Assembly (NCBI GenBank): GCA_016790285.1
Contig: JAEUPJ010000041.1
Coordinates: forward strand, 1-64,000
Direction of reading: 5' to 3'
Length of the DNA stretch: 64,000 bases
DNA from: Roseateles sp.
GTDB taxonomy: Bacteria; Pseudomonadota; Gammaproteobacteria; Burkholderiales; Burkholderiaceae_C
Shown here: piece after piece, positions 1 to 8,529 of the stretch
Numbering within the stretch: position 1 is the stretch's first letter
Layout: every line of letters begins with the position of its first letter
Program-made: the position numbers and the translations under genes
The notes under the pieces: generated by a model
What the model saw: the letters and a program-made list of their open reading frames with translations, nothing else
Database searches by the model: none
Told to the model about the DNA's origin: nothing

Positions 1-354
1 GGCGCGCCGGCCTTGATGCACCTTTCCAGGGGTGCTCAGACCATTCCCGAGGGGGCGATCGTTGATCCTGGATCGATCTGAGCGGTCGAACTTTCTCCGG
101 CAGCGTGAGCTCGATCGCAGATCGAGTTTTTCAACAGAATCGGTCGACAACTGCCGGTAGCGCGGCCTTATGCCAACGGCAGCAACCAGCCTAGCCCTGC
201 CGTTTGGCACCCTCCGCGCTTCTCGCACCCGCTGTCCGCTCACTACAAACTCCCCACACACCGCCCGCATCCGCAAGCGGGCGCCAGGTCTGCGTCGGAG
301 TCTTCGCAACGGCGGCGCGGGCGAGCCCCGTCATGCCGGCCGTTGCGGCGTCCT
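1..354. other. Left-edge segment without a supported gene
   Basis: No complete coding region is convincing here. One plus-strand frame stays open from base 1 to a TGA at 79-81 and could be the tail of a gene lying to the left, but it is too short to identify. A hairpin with a T-run follows at 108-131. A second inverted repeat (172-182 with 197-208, arms about 11 bp with one bulge) lies downstream of the minus-strand catabolic operon; it has no T-run, so it is only a possible 3' structure. Bases 245-292 closely resemble 24041-24090, the 3' end of a secretion-linked gene, and may be a gene-end remnant. Confidence 0.5.
108..131 (+). terminator. Probable rho-independent terminator
   Basis: CTCGATC (110-116) pairs perfectly with GATCGAG (120-126) around a 3-nt loop, and five T residues follow (127-131). 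The stem can extend two more pairs. It would serve a plus-strand gene ending at or before the left window edge, possibly the open frame stopping at 79-81. Confidence 0.5.
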
Positions 355-1158
355 TCAGTCCTCGAAGATGGCCACCGCCCGGGTCCAGCCGGCCGAGGCG
401 CCGCGGATCTTGTGCGGGAAGCAGCTGACCATGAAGCCATGCGGTGGCAGGGCTTCGAGGTTGTGCAGCTTTTCGAGGTGGCAGTAGCCAATGTCGCGGC
501 CGGCCTTGTGCCCTTCCCAGATGAGTGACTTGTCGCCGGTCTCGGCGATCTTCCTGGCGGTGTAGCTGAAGGGGGCATCCCAGCTCCAGGCGTCGGTGCC
601 GGTGAGGCGCACGCCGCGCTCCAGCAGGTACATGGTGGCCTCGTAGCCCATGCCGCAGCCGGCGTTGACGTAGTCGCCGTGGCCATAGCGGGACCCTGCG
701 CGGGTGTTGACCATGACGATATCCAGCGGCTGCAGGGTGTGGCCAATGCGCTCCAGCTCGGCCTGCACCTCGGCGGCCGTGACGACGTGGCCGTCGGGCA
801 GGTGCCGGAAGTCGAGCTTCACGCCGGGCTGGAAGCACCACTCCAGCGGCACTTCGTCGATGGTGATCGACGGCCGCGCGCCGCCGAGCTTGGCATCTTG
901 CGTGGAGTGGAAGTGGTAGGGCGCGTCCAGGTGGGTGCCGTTGTGGGTGGTGAGCGTCACCCACTCGGCCGCGGCGGCTTCGCCGTCGGGGTAGTCGCTG
1001 GCCTGTGTGCCGGGCAGCAGGCTCATGAACTCCTTCACCGTGTCGCCGTGCTTCTGGTAGGTGATGCGCGGCGCCAGGGGCGGGGGGTCGGACAGCACGT
1101 CGTTCTCCAGGTAGATGGAGAGGTCGACGAAGCGGCGTTGGGGCTTGGTCGCGGCCAT
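355..1158 (-). CDS. Cyclase-family (kynurenine formamidase-like) metal hydrolase
   Basis: A 267-aa protein starting at ATG 1158, 14 nt after the FAA hydrolase gene. It carries the family signature H-N-G-T-H-x-D-x-P-x-H at residues 72-82, which binds the divalent metal in the cyclase/kynurenine formamidase superfamily (PF04199). Members hydrolyse amides or lactone-like bonds; in an aromatic catabolic operon the likely role is hydrolysis of a ring-cleavage or lactone intermediate in the cytoplasm (inference). It is the last gene of the 14-gene operon. The exact substrate is not readable from sequence. Confidence 0.88.
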   Translation of the reverse strand: MAATKPQRRFVDLSIYLENDVLSDPPPLAPRITYQKHGDTVKEFMSLLPGTQASDYPDGEAAAAEWVTLTTHNGTHLDAPYHFHSTQDAKLGGARPSITIDEVPLEWCFQPGVKLDFRHLPDGHVVTAAEVQAELERIGHTLQPLDIVMVNTRAGSRYGHGDYVNAGCGMGYEATMYLLERGVRLTGTDAWSWDAPFSYTARKIAETGDKSLIWEGHKAGRDIGYCHLEKLHNLEALPPHGFMVSCFPHKIRGASAGWTRAVAIFED

Positions 1159-1172
1159 GGTGGGGCTCCAGG

Positions 1173-2162
1173 TCAAGGGTGGGTGGCAGGCACGACCTGC
1201 TGGTCGATGCGGCCGAAGGGGCCGGGGCGGCCGTCGTCGAAGCGCGCCTGCATGGCGACGCGGTCGCCGAAGCGCATGAAGGGGGTGCGGGCCTGGCCCT
1301 CGTCGATGATCTCGATGACCCGCCGCTCGGCCAGGCAGGCCGAGCCCGCCGCGCGGGCGACGTTGGACACGGTGCCGGAGCCAACGATGGTGCCGGCCGA
1401 CAGGCGGCGCGTCCGCGCGGCGTGGGCGACGAGCTGGCCGAAGTCGAAGTTCATCTCGCGGCCATGCGGCTCCCCGAAGCGCTGCCCGTTGAGTTGCACA
1501 TGCAGGGCCATGTGCACACGGCCCGCCTGCCAGGCGTCGCCGAGTTCGTCGGGCGTGACGGCCACGGGGGCGAAGCTGGTGGACGGCTTGGCCTGCAGGA
1601 AGCCGAAGCCCGTGGCCATTTCGTGGGGGCCGAGGGCGCGCAGGCTCCAGTCGTTGATCTGCACGACCAGCCGCACGGCGGCCAGCGCCTGCGCGGGCGT
1701 GGCGCCCAGCGGCACGCGGTCGACGACCACGCCGAACTCGCCCTCGAAGTCGATGCCGTCGGCCTCGCTGGGCAGGGGCACGTCTTCGCAGGGGCCGAGG
1801 AAGTCGTCGCTGGCGCCCTGGTACATGACGGGCACGGTGTCGAACTTGGGGATGGGCTTGGTGTTGAAGGCCGTCTCCATGAGGCGGCCGTGGTTCAGGA
1901 AGGCCGAGGCGTCCAGCCACTGCGGGCTGCGGGGCAGGGGGGCCATGCAGCGGGTCGGGTCAAAGTCAAAGCTGCCAACGGCGGTGCCGGCGTTCAGGGT
2001 TTCGTACAGGGCCTGCAACAGCGGGCTTTCCTGCTCCCAGCGGCTGAGTGCGGTGAGCAGGTTGGGCAGCATCGCGCCGGTGGTGACGGCGCGTGTGAGG
2101 TCGCGCGAGACGACGATCAGCCGGCCGTCGGGCGTGCCGTCGCGTAAGGTGGCGAGTTTCAT
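1173..2162 (-). CDS. Fumarylacetoacetate hydrolase (FAA) family protein
   Basis: A 329-aa protein starting at ATG 2162, which overlaps the stop of the MFS gene (ATGA). The C-terminal two thirds contain FAA-hydrolase features: the acidic metal-binding stretch IDFEGEFGVVVD, a conserved QINDWSLRALG segment and a late GSGTVSNV motif. FAA enzymes cleave C-C bonds of acylpyruvates or hydrate and decarboxylate meta-cleavage products. With the ring-cleavage-type dioxygenase upstream, a late step of aromatic ring degradation is the natural reading. The N-terminal extension matches the longer FAA family members rather than the short fumarylpyruvate hydrolases. Confidence 0.9.
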   Translation of the reverse strand: MKLATLRDGTPDGRLIVVSRDLTRAVTTGAMLPNLLTALSRWEQESPLLQALYETLNAGTAVGSFDFDPTRCMAPLPRSPQWLDASAFLNHGRLMETAFNTKPIPKFDTVPVMYQGASDDFLGPCEDVPLPSEADGIDFEGEFGVVVDRVPLGATPAQALAAVRLVVQINDWSLRALGPHEMATGFGFLQAKPSTSFAPVAVTPDELGDAWQAGRVHMALHVQLNGQRFGEPHGREMNFDFGQLVAHAARTRRLSAGTIVGSGTVSNVARAAGSACLAERRVIEIIDEGQARTPFMRFGDRVAMQARFDDGRPGPFGRIDQQVVPATHP

Positions 2163-3325
2163 GGGTGGGTTCCGTTGTCGAGGTTGGCGGGGGCGGGCGC
2201 TTCGGCCGGGCGCAGCAGCGCAAGGAAGCAAGCGATGGCGATGGCCGCGACGACGGCCGCCGCAGCGGCCAGGGGGGCGTAGCCGCCCGCCTTGACGATC
2301 GTGCCGCCGAGCACGGGGCCGACGGCGGCGCCGATCATGGTCATGGCCGGTGTGGCCGCCACGGCGCGGCCGGTCGGGTCGAGCCTGGCGATGGCGCCGA
2401 AGGCGAAGGTGTGGCTGAAGATCATCACGCAAGGCAGCAGGATGGCGGCCACGGCATACGGCCCGAAGCCCAGGCTCTGGGTGATGACGAGCGCGATCAA
2501 CACCTGCGCGGCCGGCGCGGCGAGCAGCACCTGCGGGGGCGCGAGCCGGCGTTGCAGCAGGGCCGCCAGCGGCGCGGGCAGCAGGGTCACGAAGCCCAGC
2601 GCGATGAGCATGGACGTGACGGCGGCCGTGCCGAAGCGTTCAGCGCCGATGCGCTCGACGAAGCTGAACAGCATGGCCTGCACCAGGGCCATGCAGGCCA
2701 CGCCCGCCATCGCGCGCCACGCGGTCGCGCTGAGCGGTGCGCCCGACGGGCCGGTGTGCGAGGTGGCGCCGCCATGCGGCACGGGAAAGGCCAGGGCCGC
2801 CAGCAAGGCGGCCACGAGCATCACGCCCGCGAACACCCGGAACATGGCCGCGCCGCCCACGGCCGCCACCAGCGCCGGCAGGCCGCCGAGCATGGGGATG
2901 GCGAACACGCCCAGCGCGAGCCCCGCCATCGCGAACAGCCGGTGCGGGTTGGCGCTGCGGCCGATGGTGCCGTGCGTGAATGACAGCCCGCAACCCGTGG
3001 CCAGGCCCGCCAGGGCGTGCAGCACCGCCATGGGTGCGAGCCCCTCCACGAGCGTGACACCGAAGAAGCTCAGCGCGGCCAGGCCGTAGCCCACGGCCGC
3101 CATCGGCCGGCCCGCCATGCGATGAAAGCGCGGTGCGAAGAACAGGCTGGCTGCCACGGCCCCGGCCAGGAAGAGCGTGACCAGGGCGCCCGCCTGCTGG
3201 GGATCGAAGCGGTAGGCGGAGATCAGCGTGCCCACCCAGACGGGCAGGGTCACGAGGTCGATCATGCCGGCGCAGTGCGCCGCCATCAGCACGGCGCGCC
3301 CGGGGGCGCTGTCGGTCTTGGTCAT
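2159..3325 (-). CDS. MFS transporter
   Basis: A 388-aa, very hydrophobic protein with about 12 predicted membrane segments and the usual internal pseudo-twofold pattern, typical of the major facilitator superfamily. The start is ATG 3325; the gene overlaps the FAA hydrolase start by 4 nt and follows the SDR gene by 22 nt. In this operon it probably moves the aromatic substrate or an organic-acid intermediate across the inner membrane. Nothing in the sequence fixes direction or substrate. Confidence 0.85.
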   Translation of the reverse strand: MTKTDSAPGRAVLMAAHCAGMIDLVTLPVWVGTLISAYRFDPQQAGALVTLFLAGAVAASLFFAPRFHRMAGRPMAAVGYGLAALSFFGVTLVEGLAPMAVLHALAGLATGCGLSFTHGTIGRSANPHRLFAMAGLALGVFAIPMLGGLPALVAAVGGAAMFRVFAGVMLVAALLAALAFPVPHGGATSHTGPSGAPLSATAWRAMAGVACMALVQAMLFSFVERIGAERFGTAAVTSMLIALGFVTLLPAPLAALLQRRLAPPQVLLAAPAAQVLIALVITQSLGFGPYAVAAILLPCVMIFSHTFAFGAIARLDPTGRAVAATPAMTMIGAAVGPVLGGTIVKAGGYAPLAAAAAVVAAIAIACFLALLRPAEAPAPANLDNGTHP

Positions 3326-3347
3326 GGTGTCTCCGGGTGGGGCTGGT

Positions 3348-4280
3348 TCAGGCCAGCGCGTTGTCGATGAGGTGGCGGATGTCGATGTCGTCCGTGAAGC
3401 CCAGGGCGCGGGCCCGGGGCGTGTGCAGGGGCGGCATGCGGGCGAAGGTGTTCTCGATCCCGGCATCGGGCTGGTGCCGCAGCAGCGTGTGGTGCTGCCC
3501 GGGTGCGGCGGCTTCTGCCACGTCCTGCACCGAAGCCAGGAGCACGGGCAGCTGCACCACGCGGGTCGCGGGCAGGCGCGAGGCCGGCACGGTGGCGGCG
3601 TGCAGCAGGTTGCCCACGCAGCGGGCGCGCGACATCCACCAGCACCGCCCCTGCGCGGAGACGGGGCAGGTGTAGGGCTTCCCGGCACGCAGCGCGCGGA
3701 TGAGGTCGCTCATGAACGCCGAACCGTGGCCCGCGGAGGTGCCCGGCCGCGCCACGATGCCGGGCAGGCGCAGCGACACGCCGTCGACGAGCCCGCGGCG
3801 GCACAGGTCGGCCAGGTGGACCTCGGCCATGAGCTTGTGCGCGCCGTAGCTCGACTGCGGCGCGGGTGCGGCCGTTTCGTCCAGCGTGGCCTGGGCGTCG
3901 AGTGCGCCGTAGACGGCCACGGAGCTGGCAAACACGAGCCGCGCCGGCTGGCTGCGCGCGGCCAGCGCGTCGAGGAGGTTCAGCGTGTCGTGCAGGTTGA
4001 CCTGCTGCCCGAGTGCCGGCTCGCGGCTGGCCAGGCCGCCAGGGACGCTGGCGAGGTGGTAGACGACATCCAGCGGCGCGCTGCGCACGCTGTCGAGCAC
4101 GGCGGGCTGGCCGAAGGGGCCCTCGACGAGCGTGACCCGCGCATCACGCCGCCAGGCCGCCGCCTGGGGGCCGAAGCCCTGGTCGACCAGGCTCACGCGG
4201 GTGGTCGTGTCGAGCGCGAGCAGGCGCTGCACCAGGGCTTCGCCGACATAGCCTGCGGCGCCTGTGATGAGGATGTGCAT
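3348..4280 (-). CDS. NAD-dependent epimerase/dehydratase (extended SDR)
   Basis: A 310-aa protein. The N-terminal TGAAGYVG (residues 6-13) is the Rossmann dinucleotide loop of extended SDRs; catalytic Ser at about 119-120, Tyr145 and Lys149 (S-S-Y-G-A-H-K) complete the active site. The overall pattern resembles DenD-like sugar-acid dehydrogenases, but that resemblance is weak evidence here. It sits 9 nt downstream of the cupin gene inside the catabolic operon, so a role in oxidising a hydroxylated intermediate is possible. Confidence 0.85.
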   Translation of the reverse strand: MHILITGAAGYVGEALVQRLLALDTTTRVSLVDQGFGPQAAAWRRDARVTLVEGPFGQPAVLDSVRSAPLDVVYHLASVPGGLASREPALGQQVNLHDTLNLLDALAARSQPARLVFASSVAVYGALDAQATLDETAAPAPQSSYGAHKLMAEVHLADLCRRGLVDGVSLRLPGIVARPGTSAGHGSAFMSDLIRALRAGKPYTCPVSAQGRCWWMSRARCVGNLLHAATVPASRLPATRVVQLPVLLASVQDVAEAAAPGQHHTLLRHQPDAGIENTFARMPPLHTPRARALGFTDDIDIRHLIDNALA

Positions 4281-4289
4281 GGGGGCCTC

Positions 4290-4871
4290 TCACCGGGCTG
4301 CGACGGCGGCGGCGAGTGCGGCGTCGTAGCGCCCGTCCACCAGCACGAAGAGCATCCGGCAGGGGCGCCCGGAGCGGTTGGCCCAGGCGTGGTTGGTGCC
4401 GCGCTGCACGACGACGCTGCCCGGGCCGAGTTGCACGTCTTCGTTGTCCAGCACGAGGGTCAGCTCGCCGTCGATGACGACCCCGTAGTCCACGGTTTCG
4501 GTCCGGTGCATCAGCGGGTGGGGCGAGTCCTCGCGCACCGTGCTGAGCCTGGCGTCCCCGGCCTGCGTGAAGGCTTGGGCCATGCGCTCGTGGCCGTGCG
4601 CGAGGAACTCCGGCGTGTCGGGGGGGATGTCGACGAACCGGATGCGCGTGCCGTGCGGCGGGGGCGCCAGCTGCAAGGGGCCGATGGTCGGGTCTGCCTC
4701 CTGGGCGCCGATGGGGGCCGGGGTGGCGCCGGTGGCCCACACCTCGTGGAAGACCGTGCCGGGGATGGCCTGGATCTCCACCACGCTGGGCAGGGGGCCG
4801 GCCGAGGCCACGTGGGCACGGCCGAGTTCGTCATGGCCGGTCACGACGCGGTGGATCTGGGGCAATGCCAT
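4290..4871 (-). CDS. Cupin-domain protein
   Basis: A 193-aa protein whose C-terminal half is a cupin barrel: the His-rich strand near HPLMHRTETVDYGVVIDGE and the later G-x-x-x-x-Q-R-G-x-x-H-A-W motif with its metal-ligand His. Small single-domain cupins in catabolic operons are dioxygenases, isomerases or metal-binding accessory proteins. At this length it is not a canonical gentisate dioxygenase, which is bicupin and about 350 aa. It is packed between the flavin monooxygenase and the SDR. Confidence 0.82.
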   Translation of the reverse strand: MALPQIHRVVTGHDELGRAHVASAGPLPSVVEIQAIPGTVFHEVWATGATPAPIGAQEADPTIGPLQLAPPPHGTRIRFVDIPPDTPEFLAHGHERMAQAFTQAGDARLSTVREDSPHPLMHRTETVDYGVVIDGELTLVLDNEDVQLGPGSVVVQRGTNHAWANRSGRPCRMLFVLVDGRYDAALAAAVAAR

Positions 4872-4882
4872 CGCTCGCTCCC

Positions 4883-6013
4883 TCAGATGGGCTGCGCCAG
4901 CGCGATCATCGACTCGCGCATGATGCGGGCGTGCTCGGCCTTGTCGCCGCCGGTGGCCTCGATCTCACCCAGGCGGGCGGAGTTCTGGACCACCATCCGG
5001 CAGCGCTCCCAGCGCCGTTGCTGGAAGGCCTGCAAGGCGCCGTCGACCGTCGTGGCGCGGCCCAGCTCCTCGGCCAGCACGATGCCGTCCTCGATGCCGA
5101 TGCACGCGCCCGAGGCGAGGTGCGGCGTGGTGGCGTGCACCGTGTCGCCGATGAGCACGACGCGGCCGCGGTACCAGGGCTGCGGCACGAGCAGGCCTTC
5201 GAGCGGCCGGTAGATGATCAGCGAGTCGGGGCCGAGGGCGTCGCGCGCGCGCTGCATCAGCGGGGCGGAGAAGGGCTCGAGCAGGGCCTTGAGCGCGGGC
5301 ACGAAGCGCTCGGGCGCCACCCGTTCGTTGACGGGGCGGTCCTCGGTGACGAAGAGGTACATCTCCGTGCGGGACACCGGGTTCACGCCGGTCTTGACCT
5401 TGGGGCCGACCCACATCATGGTGTTCTTGACCTCTTCGGGCCGCGGCAGCACGGCACGCCAGACGCCCTGGCCGCTGTAGCGCGGGGCGGGCGCGTCGGG
5501 GAAGACGGCCTTGCGCACGGCCGAGTAGAGGCCGTCGGCACCGACGACGAGGTCGTAGCGGCCCTGCGTGCCGTCGGTGAAGGCGACGTCCACGCCGTCG
5601 CCCGAGGGTTCGATGTGGGTGAAGCTGCAACCCAGGCGGACGCGGGCGCCGCTGGCGCGCACGGCATCGGCGAGCAGGGCGGCCAGCACCGGGCGCATGA
5701 TGGCGCCGCCGCCGGGAACGTCCGGCCCGGCGACGCGGGGCGTGGGCAGCTCGGCAATCAGTTGCCCATGCGGTGCGAAGACCTGCGCACCATCGTGCGC
5801 ACTGCCCACTTCCAGGAACCTCGGCAGCACGCCCAAGGTGCGCAGCGCACGCAAGGTCGCGCCGCCGATGCTGATGCCGGCGCCGTACGAGCGCCAGCCC
5901 GGGTCGATCTCGACAAGGTCGACCTCCAGGCCTTGGGCGGCGCATTGGATGGCTGCGGCCATGCCGGAAAAGCCGCCGCCGATGATGAGGATCTTGCGCA
6001 CGGGGGATGTCAT
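4883..6013 (-). CDS. FAD-dependent aromatic monooxygenase
   Basis: A 376-aa group A flavoprotein monooxygenase. It has GGGFSGMAAA near the N-terminus for the FAD ADP moiety, the mid-protein VVGADGLYSAVR (DG motif) that contacts FAD and NAD(P)H, and GDTVHATTPHLASG (GD motif) for the FAD ribityl chain. The family hydroxylates phenolic rings, consistent with supplying a diol to the ring-cleavage enzyme encoded upstream. The ATG at 6013 overlaps the stop of the Rieske gene, so the two are translationally coupled. Confidence 0.92.
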   Translation of the reverse strand: MTSPVRKILIIGGGFSGMAAAIQCAAQGLEVDLVEIDPGWRSYGAGISIGGATLRALRTLGVLPRFLEVGSAHDGAQVFAPHGQLIAELPTPRVAGPDVPGGGAIMRPVLAALLADAVRASGARVRLGCSFTHIEPSGDGVDVAFTDGTQGRYDLVVGADGLYSAVRKAVFPDAPAPRYSGQGVWRAVLPRPEEVKNTMMWVGPKVKTGVNPVSRTEMYLFVTEDRPVNERVAPERFVPALKALLEPFSAPLMQRARDALGPDSLIIYRPLEGLLVPQPWYRGRVVLIGDTVHATTPHLASGACIGIEDGIVLAEELGRATTVDGALQAFQQRRWERCRMVVQNSARLGEIEATGGDKAEHARIMRESMIALAQPI

Positions 6014-6375
6014 GGGTTTGTCTCCTGCAGGGATGAGAGGGCGGCGGTGAGCTCGCCTTGTGAGTTCAGTTCAAGCGGCACGGCCGTGAGGGACTGGCCC
6101 AGGCAGGGGCCCAGCACACAGACCCCGGTGGCGAGGTCGAAGCGCGCGCCGTGGGCTGCGCAGACGATGGCCTCGCCGGCCGCGTCGAGGTAGTGGTCCT
6201 TGCGCCAGGGCAGGGGGGTGTCGCCGTAGTGCGGGCAACGGTTCAGGTAGGCGCGCAGCAGGTCGGGCTTGCGGACGATGAACACGGTGTCCGTGCCCTG
6301 CCCCAGGGGGTCGAAGCCCCGCGCGCCCTGCGCTGGCAGGCTGTCCAGGCGGCACAGCAGCACGGCGGTATCCAT
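6010..6375 (-). CDS. Rieske-type [2Fe-2S] ferredoxin
   Basis: A 121-aa protein with Cys47-x-His49 and Cys72-x2-His75, the two halves of a Rieske cluster-binding site. There is no catalytic mononuclear-iron domain, so it is a small electron carrier or ferredoxin subunit rather than a ring-hydroxylating oxygenase. No matching oxygenase alpha subunit lies in this operon. It may feed electrons to, or regenerate iron in, the VOC dioxygenase or another oxygenase (inference). It overlaps the monooxygenase gene by 4 nt. Confidence 0.88.
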   Translation of the reverse strand: MDTAVLLCRLDSLPAQGARGFDPLGQGTDTVFIVRKPDLLRAYLNRCPHYGDTPLPWRKDHYLDAAGEAIVCAAHGARFDLATGVCVLGPCLGQSLTAVPLELNSQGELTAALSSLQETNP

Positions 6376-6378
6376 GGC

Positions 6379-7305
6379 TCAGCCCTTGGCCGGGGGGCCG
6401 CCCGGCGCCCACTTCTCGCGGTGCTGGAACAGGAAGAGCTGCGATGCATCCGCGCCCATCGGGGCTTCGCGTGCGATCCAGGCGTCGTCGTGCAGGTCCA
6501 TGTCGGCGTCGTACTCCACATGGCAGCCCAGCGGGCTGTTGAAGTACCAGAACCAGTTCGAGCCGAAGCGGTGGCGACCCGGGCCCCAGAAGCTCTGGTA
6601 GCCCTTGTCGACGAAGCGCGTGCCGGCCTGCATCACGGCCGTGGGGCCGCTCATGTGGAAGGTGAAATGCTCGCAACCCTTCAGGAAGGGCGGCGTCTGG
6701 ATCATGAAGAGGGTGTGGTGGTCCAGCGTGCCGGCGGGGCGCAGGAAGGGGCCCACGCCGCTGAAGCGGTCGGTGCAGACGAAGCCGAGCCGCTGCACGT
6801 AGAAGGCCTCGGCCTTGGCGGCTTCCGGCACGAAGTACACGACGTGGGAGAGCGTGCGCGGGCGGCAGTCGGCATCGTCGCTGACGGCCAGCACATTGGG
6901 TGGGCGCTGCGGCGCGGTGCCCGGGGCGTTGATCGCTTCTGCCGGCAGGGCCAGCGGGCGGCGCACGCTGAGCTGGAAGCCCAGCACGAAGCCCATGTCG
7001 TCCACCGACTCGAGCGAGCCGTCCGCAAACACCTTGACGGCGCGGTCGCGGCCCAGTTCCTCGGCGATGGCGCGCAGCGTGGCGGCGTCGGCCACGCCGT
7101 AGATGGTCTTGCGCAGCATGCTCGCGGTGCCAAGGCCCGGCGGGAGGTCGGCGTCGTCCTTGTGGCGCAGGATGATGGCCGTGCCGTCCACCGCCTCGAA
7201 GCGGCCATCTCCCGCATCCGCCAGGCCGTAGTCGAGGAGGTATTGGCGGCAGGCTTGCAGGTCGTCGACGCCGAAGACGAGGGCGTCAGGTCCGATGATG
7301 TTCAT
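6379..7305 (-). CDS. VOC-family extradiol ring-cleavage dioxygenase
   Basis: A 308-aa two-module VOC protein. In the C-terminal module His154, His213 and Glu264 are placed as the 2-His-1-carboxylate Fe(II) site of type I extradiol dioxygenases; the N-terminal module is degenerate, as is usual. The family cleaves catechol-like rings next to the two hydroxyls using O2. Lying 14 nt from the C-C-type hydrolase gene and 3 nt from the Rieske gene, it is the best candidate for the ring-opening enzyme of the pathway. Confidence 0.88.
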   Translation of the reverse strand: MNIIGPDALVFGVDDLQACRQYLLDYGLADAGDGRFEAVDGTAIILRHKDDADLPPGLGTASMLRKTIYGVADAATLRAIAEELGRDRAVKVFADGSLESVDDMGFVLGFQLSVRRPLALPAEAINAPGTAPQRPPNVLAVSDDADCRPRTLSHVVYFVPEAAKAEAFYVQRLGFVCTDRFSGVGPFLRPAGTLDHHTLFMIQTPPFLKGCEHFTFHMSGPTAVMQAGTRFVDKGYQSFWGPGRHRFGSNWFWYFNSPLGCHVEYDADMDLHDDAWIAREAPMGADASQLFLFQHREKWAPGGPPAKG

Positions 7306-7319
7306 GGGGTTCCTTGGGT

Positions 7320-8498
7320 TCAGATGCTGGAGCGGGCGGCGACGCGGCCGCCGAGGACTTCTGCCACCCAGTCCGCGATGTACTGGCCGGCATTGATGCT
7401 GTTGTCGAAGCTGGCGTGCTGCACGCCGCCCTCGCGGTCCGTGAAGACCTTGAGTTCGCGCCTGGGGCTGTTGACGAGCTGCTCATAGGTGCGCTCGGCC
7501 CACTTCAGCGGGATCTGCGAGTCCTTGGCGCCGTGCGTGACGAGGAAGGGCACCTTGATGCGGTCCAGCACGCCGTCCAGGTGCACGTTCTCGGCGATGC
7601 GCATGAAGTCCGGGATGTCCTTGGCGCCCCAGACCCAGCACACGTGGGCCCAGTAGTGCGGCACGGGGAAGTCGCCTTCCTTCTCCAGCCGGCGCTTCTG
7701 CACGTCGCGCCAGTCGTGGTTGGCGCCCCAGCAGACACCCGCGGCGAAGCGCGGCTCGAAGGCCACCGCACGCGGGCAGTAGTAGCCGCCCAGCGAGACG
7801 CCCTCGCAGCCGATGCGGCGCGCATCCACCTCGGGATGCTGCTCCAGCCAGTCCACGACGCGGCTGGCCCAGTGCTCGGCGTCGTAGCGGGCCGTGAGGC
7901 CCAGCAGGCGCAGGGCCTCGCCGGTGCCGGGCTGGTCGACGATGAGGGAGGACACGCCGCGCTTGGCCAGCCAGGCCGGCAGGCCGACGAGGTACTTCAT
8001 CTCCTTGGTCGAGTCCAGGCCGTTGACCTGCACGAGCAGTGGCGCGCGCTCGCCGGCTGCGAGGCCTTCGGCAGGCACGTACAGGGCCGAGAGGTGCCGG
8101 CCTTCGTAGGGGATCTCCACGCGCTGGACCCGGTCGCCGAGCAGCTGCGAGCCCTTCAGGAACAGCGCCAGTTCGCGGCGGTACAGCTCCAGCCGGCCGG
8201 GTGCATCGTGGGCCTGCAGCCGCTCGGCCGTGATGAGGTAGTTGGCGGCGCGGCGCAGCTTCTCGCCCGCCGACAGCAACCGGCCGCGGGCCTCGTCCTC
8301 GCTGGCGAGTTCGCACAGCTGGTCGGCCATGCGCACCCAGCTCTCGCGAAAGGCGCGGGTCCCTGCGGCGTCGGGCGCCTTGGCCGCCTCCTGCAGCGGC
8401 CCGCACATGGCCTCGATCTCGCCGATGCGGGCGCCCATCTCGATGGCGAGGTTGACCGAGAGGTTCCAGACGTAGTTGGTGGGGAAGTACTTGAACAT
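7320..8498 (-). CDS. Alpha/beta hydrolase, DHPON-hydrolase/FrsA-like
   Basis: A 392-aa hydrolase with a long helical N-terminal region (about residues 1-125) ahead of the alpha/beta core. The nucleophile elbow GVSLGG places Ser235; Asp326 in HGAKDSQIP and His361 complete the triad. This architecture matches 2,6-dihydroxypseudooxynicotine hydrolase, a C-C bond hydrolase, and FrsA-type esterases. Next to an extradiol dioxygenase it plausibly cleaves a side chain or a ring-fission product. Start ATG 8498. Confidence 0.87.
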   Translation of the reverse strand: MFKYFPTNYVWNLSVNLAIEMGARIGEIEAMCGPLQEAAKAPDAAGTRAFRESWVRMADQLCELASEDEARGRLLSAGEKLRRAANYLITAERLQAHDAPGRLELYRRELALFLKGSQLLGDRVQRVEIPYEGRHLSALYVPAEGLAAGERAPLLVQVNGLDSTKEMKYLVGLPAWLAKRGVSSLIVDQPGTGEALRLLGLTARYDAEHWASRVVDWLEQHPEVDARRIGCEGVSLGGYYCPRAVAFEPRFAAGVCWGANHDWRDVQKRRLEKEGDFPVPHYWAHVCWVWGAKDIPDFMRIAENVHLDGVLDRIKVPFLVTHGAKDSQIPLKWAERTYEQLVNSPRRELKVFTDREGGVQHASFDNSINAGQYIADWVAEVLGGRVAARSSI

Positions 8499-8529
8499 GG
8501 GTGTGGTTGAGGTTGCGGGGAGCGGGGGC

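Noticed and set aside
3228-5213. Long plus-strand open frame of about 660 codons opposite the catabolic operon
   Set aside because: It lies antisense to three genes with clear domains and has the repetitive Gly/Arg/Val composition of a G+C-rich shadow frame. The same holds for similar long frames opposite sctV and the MMPL gene.
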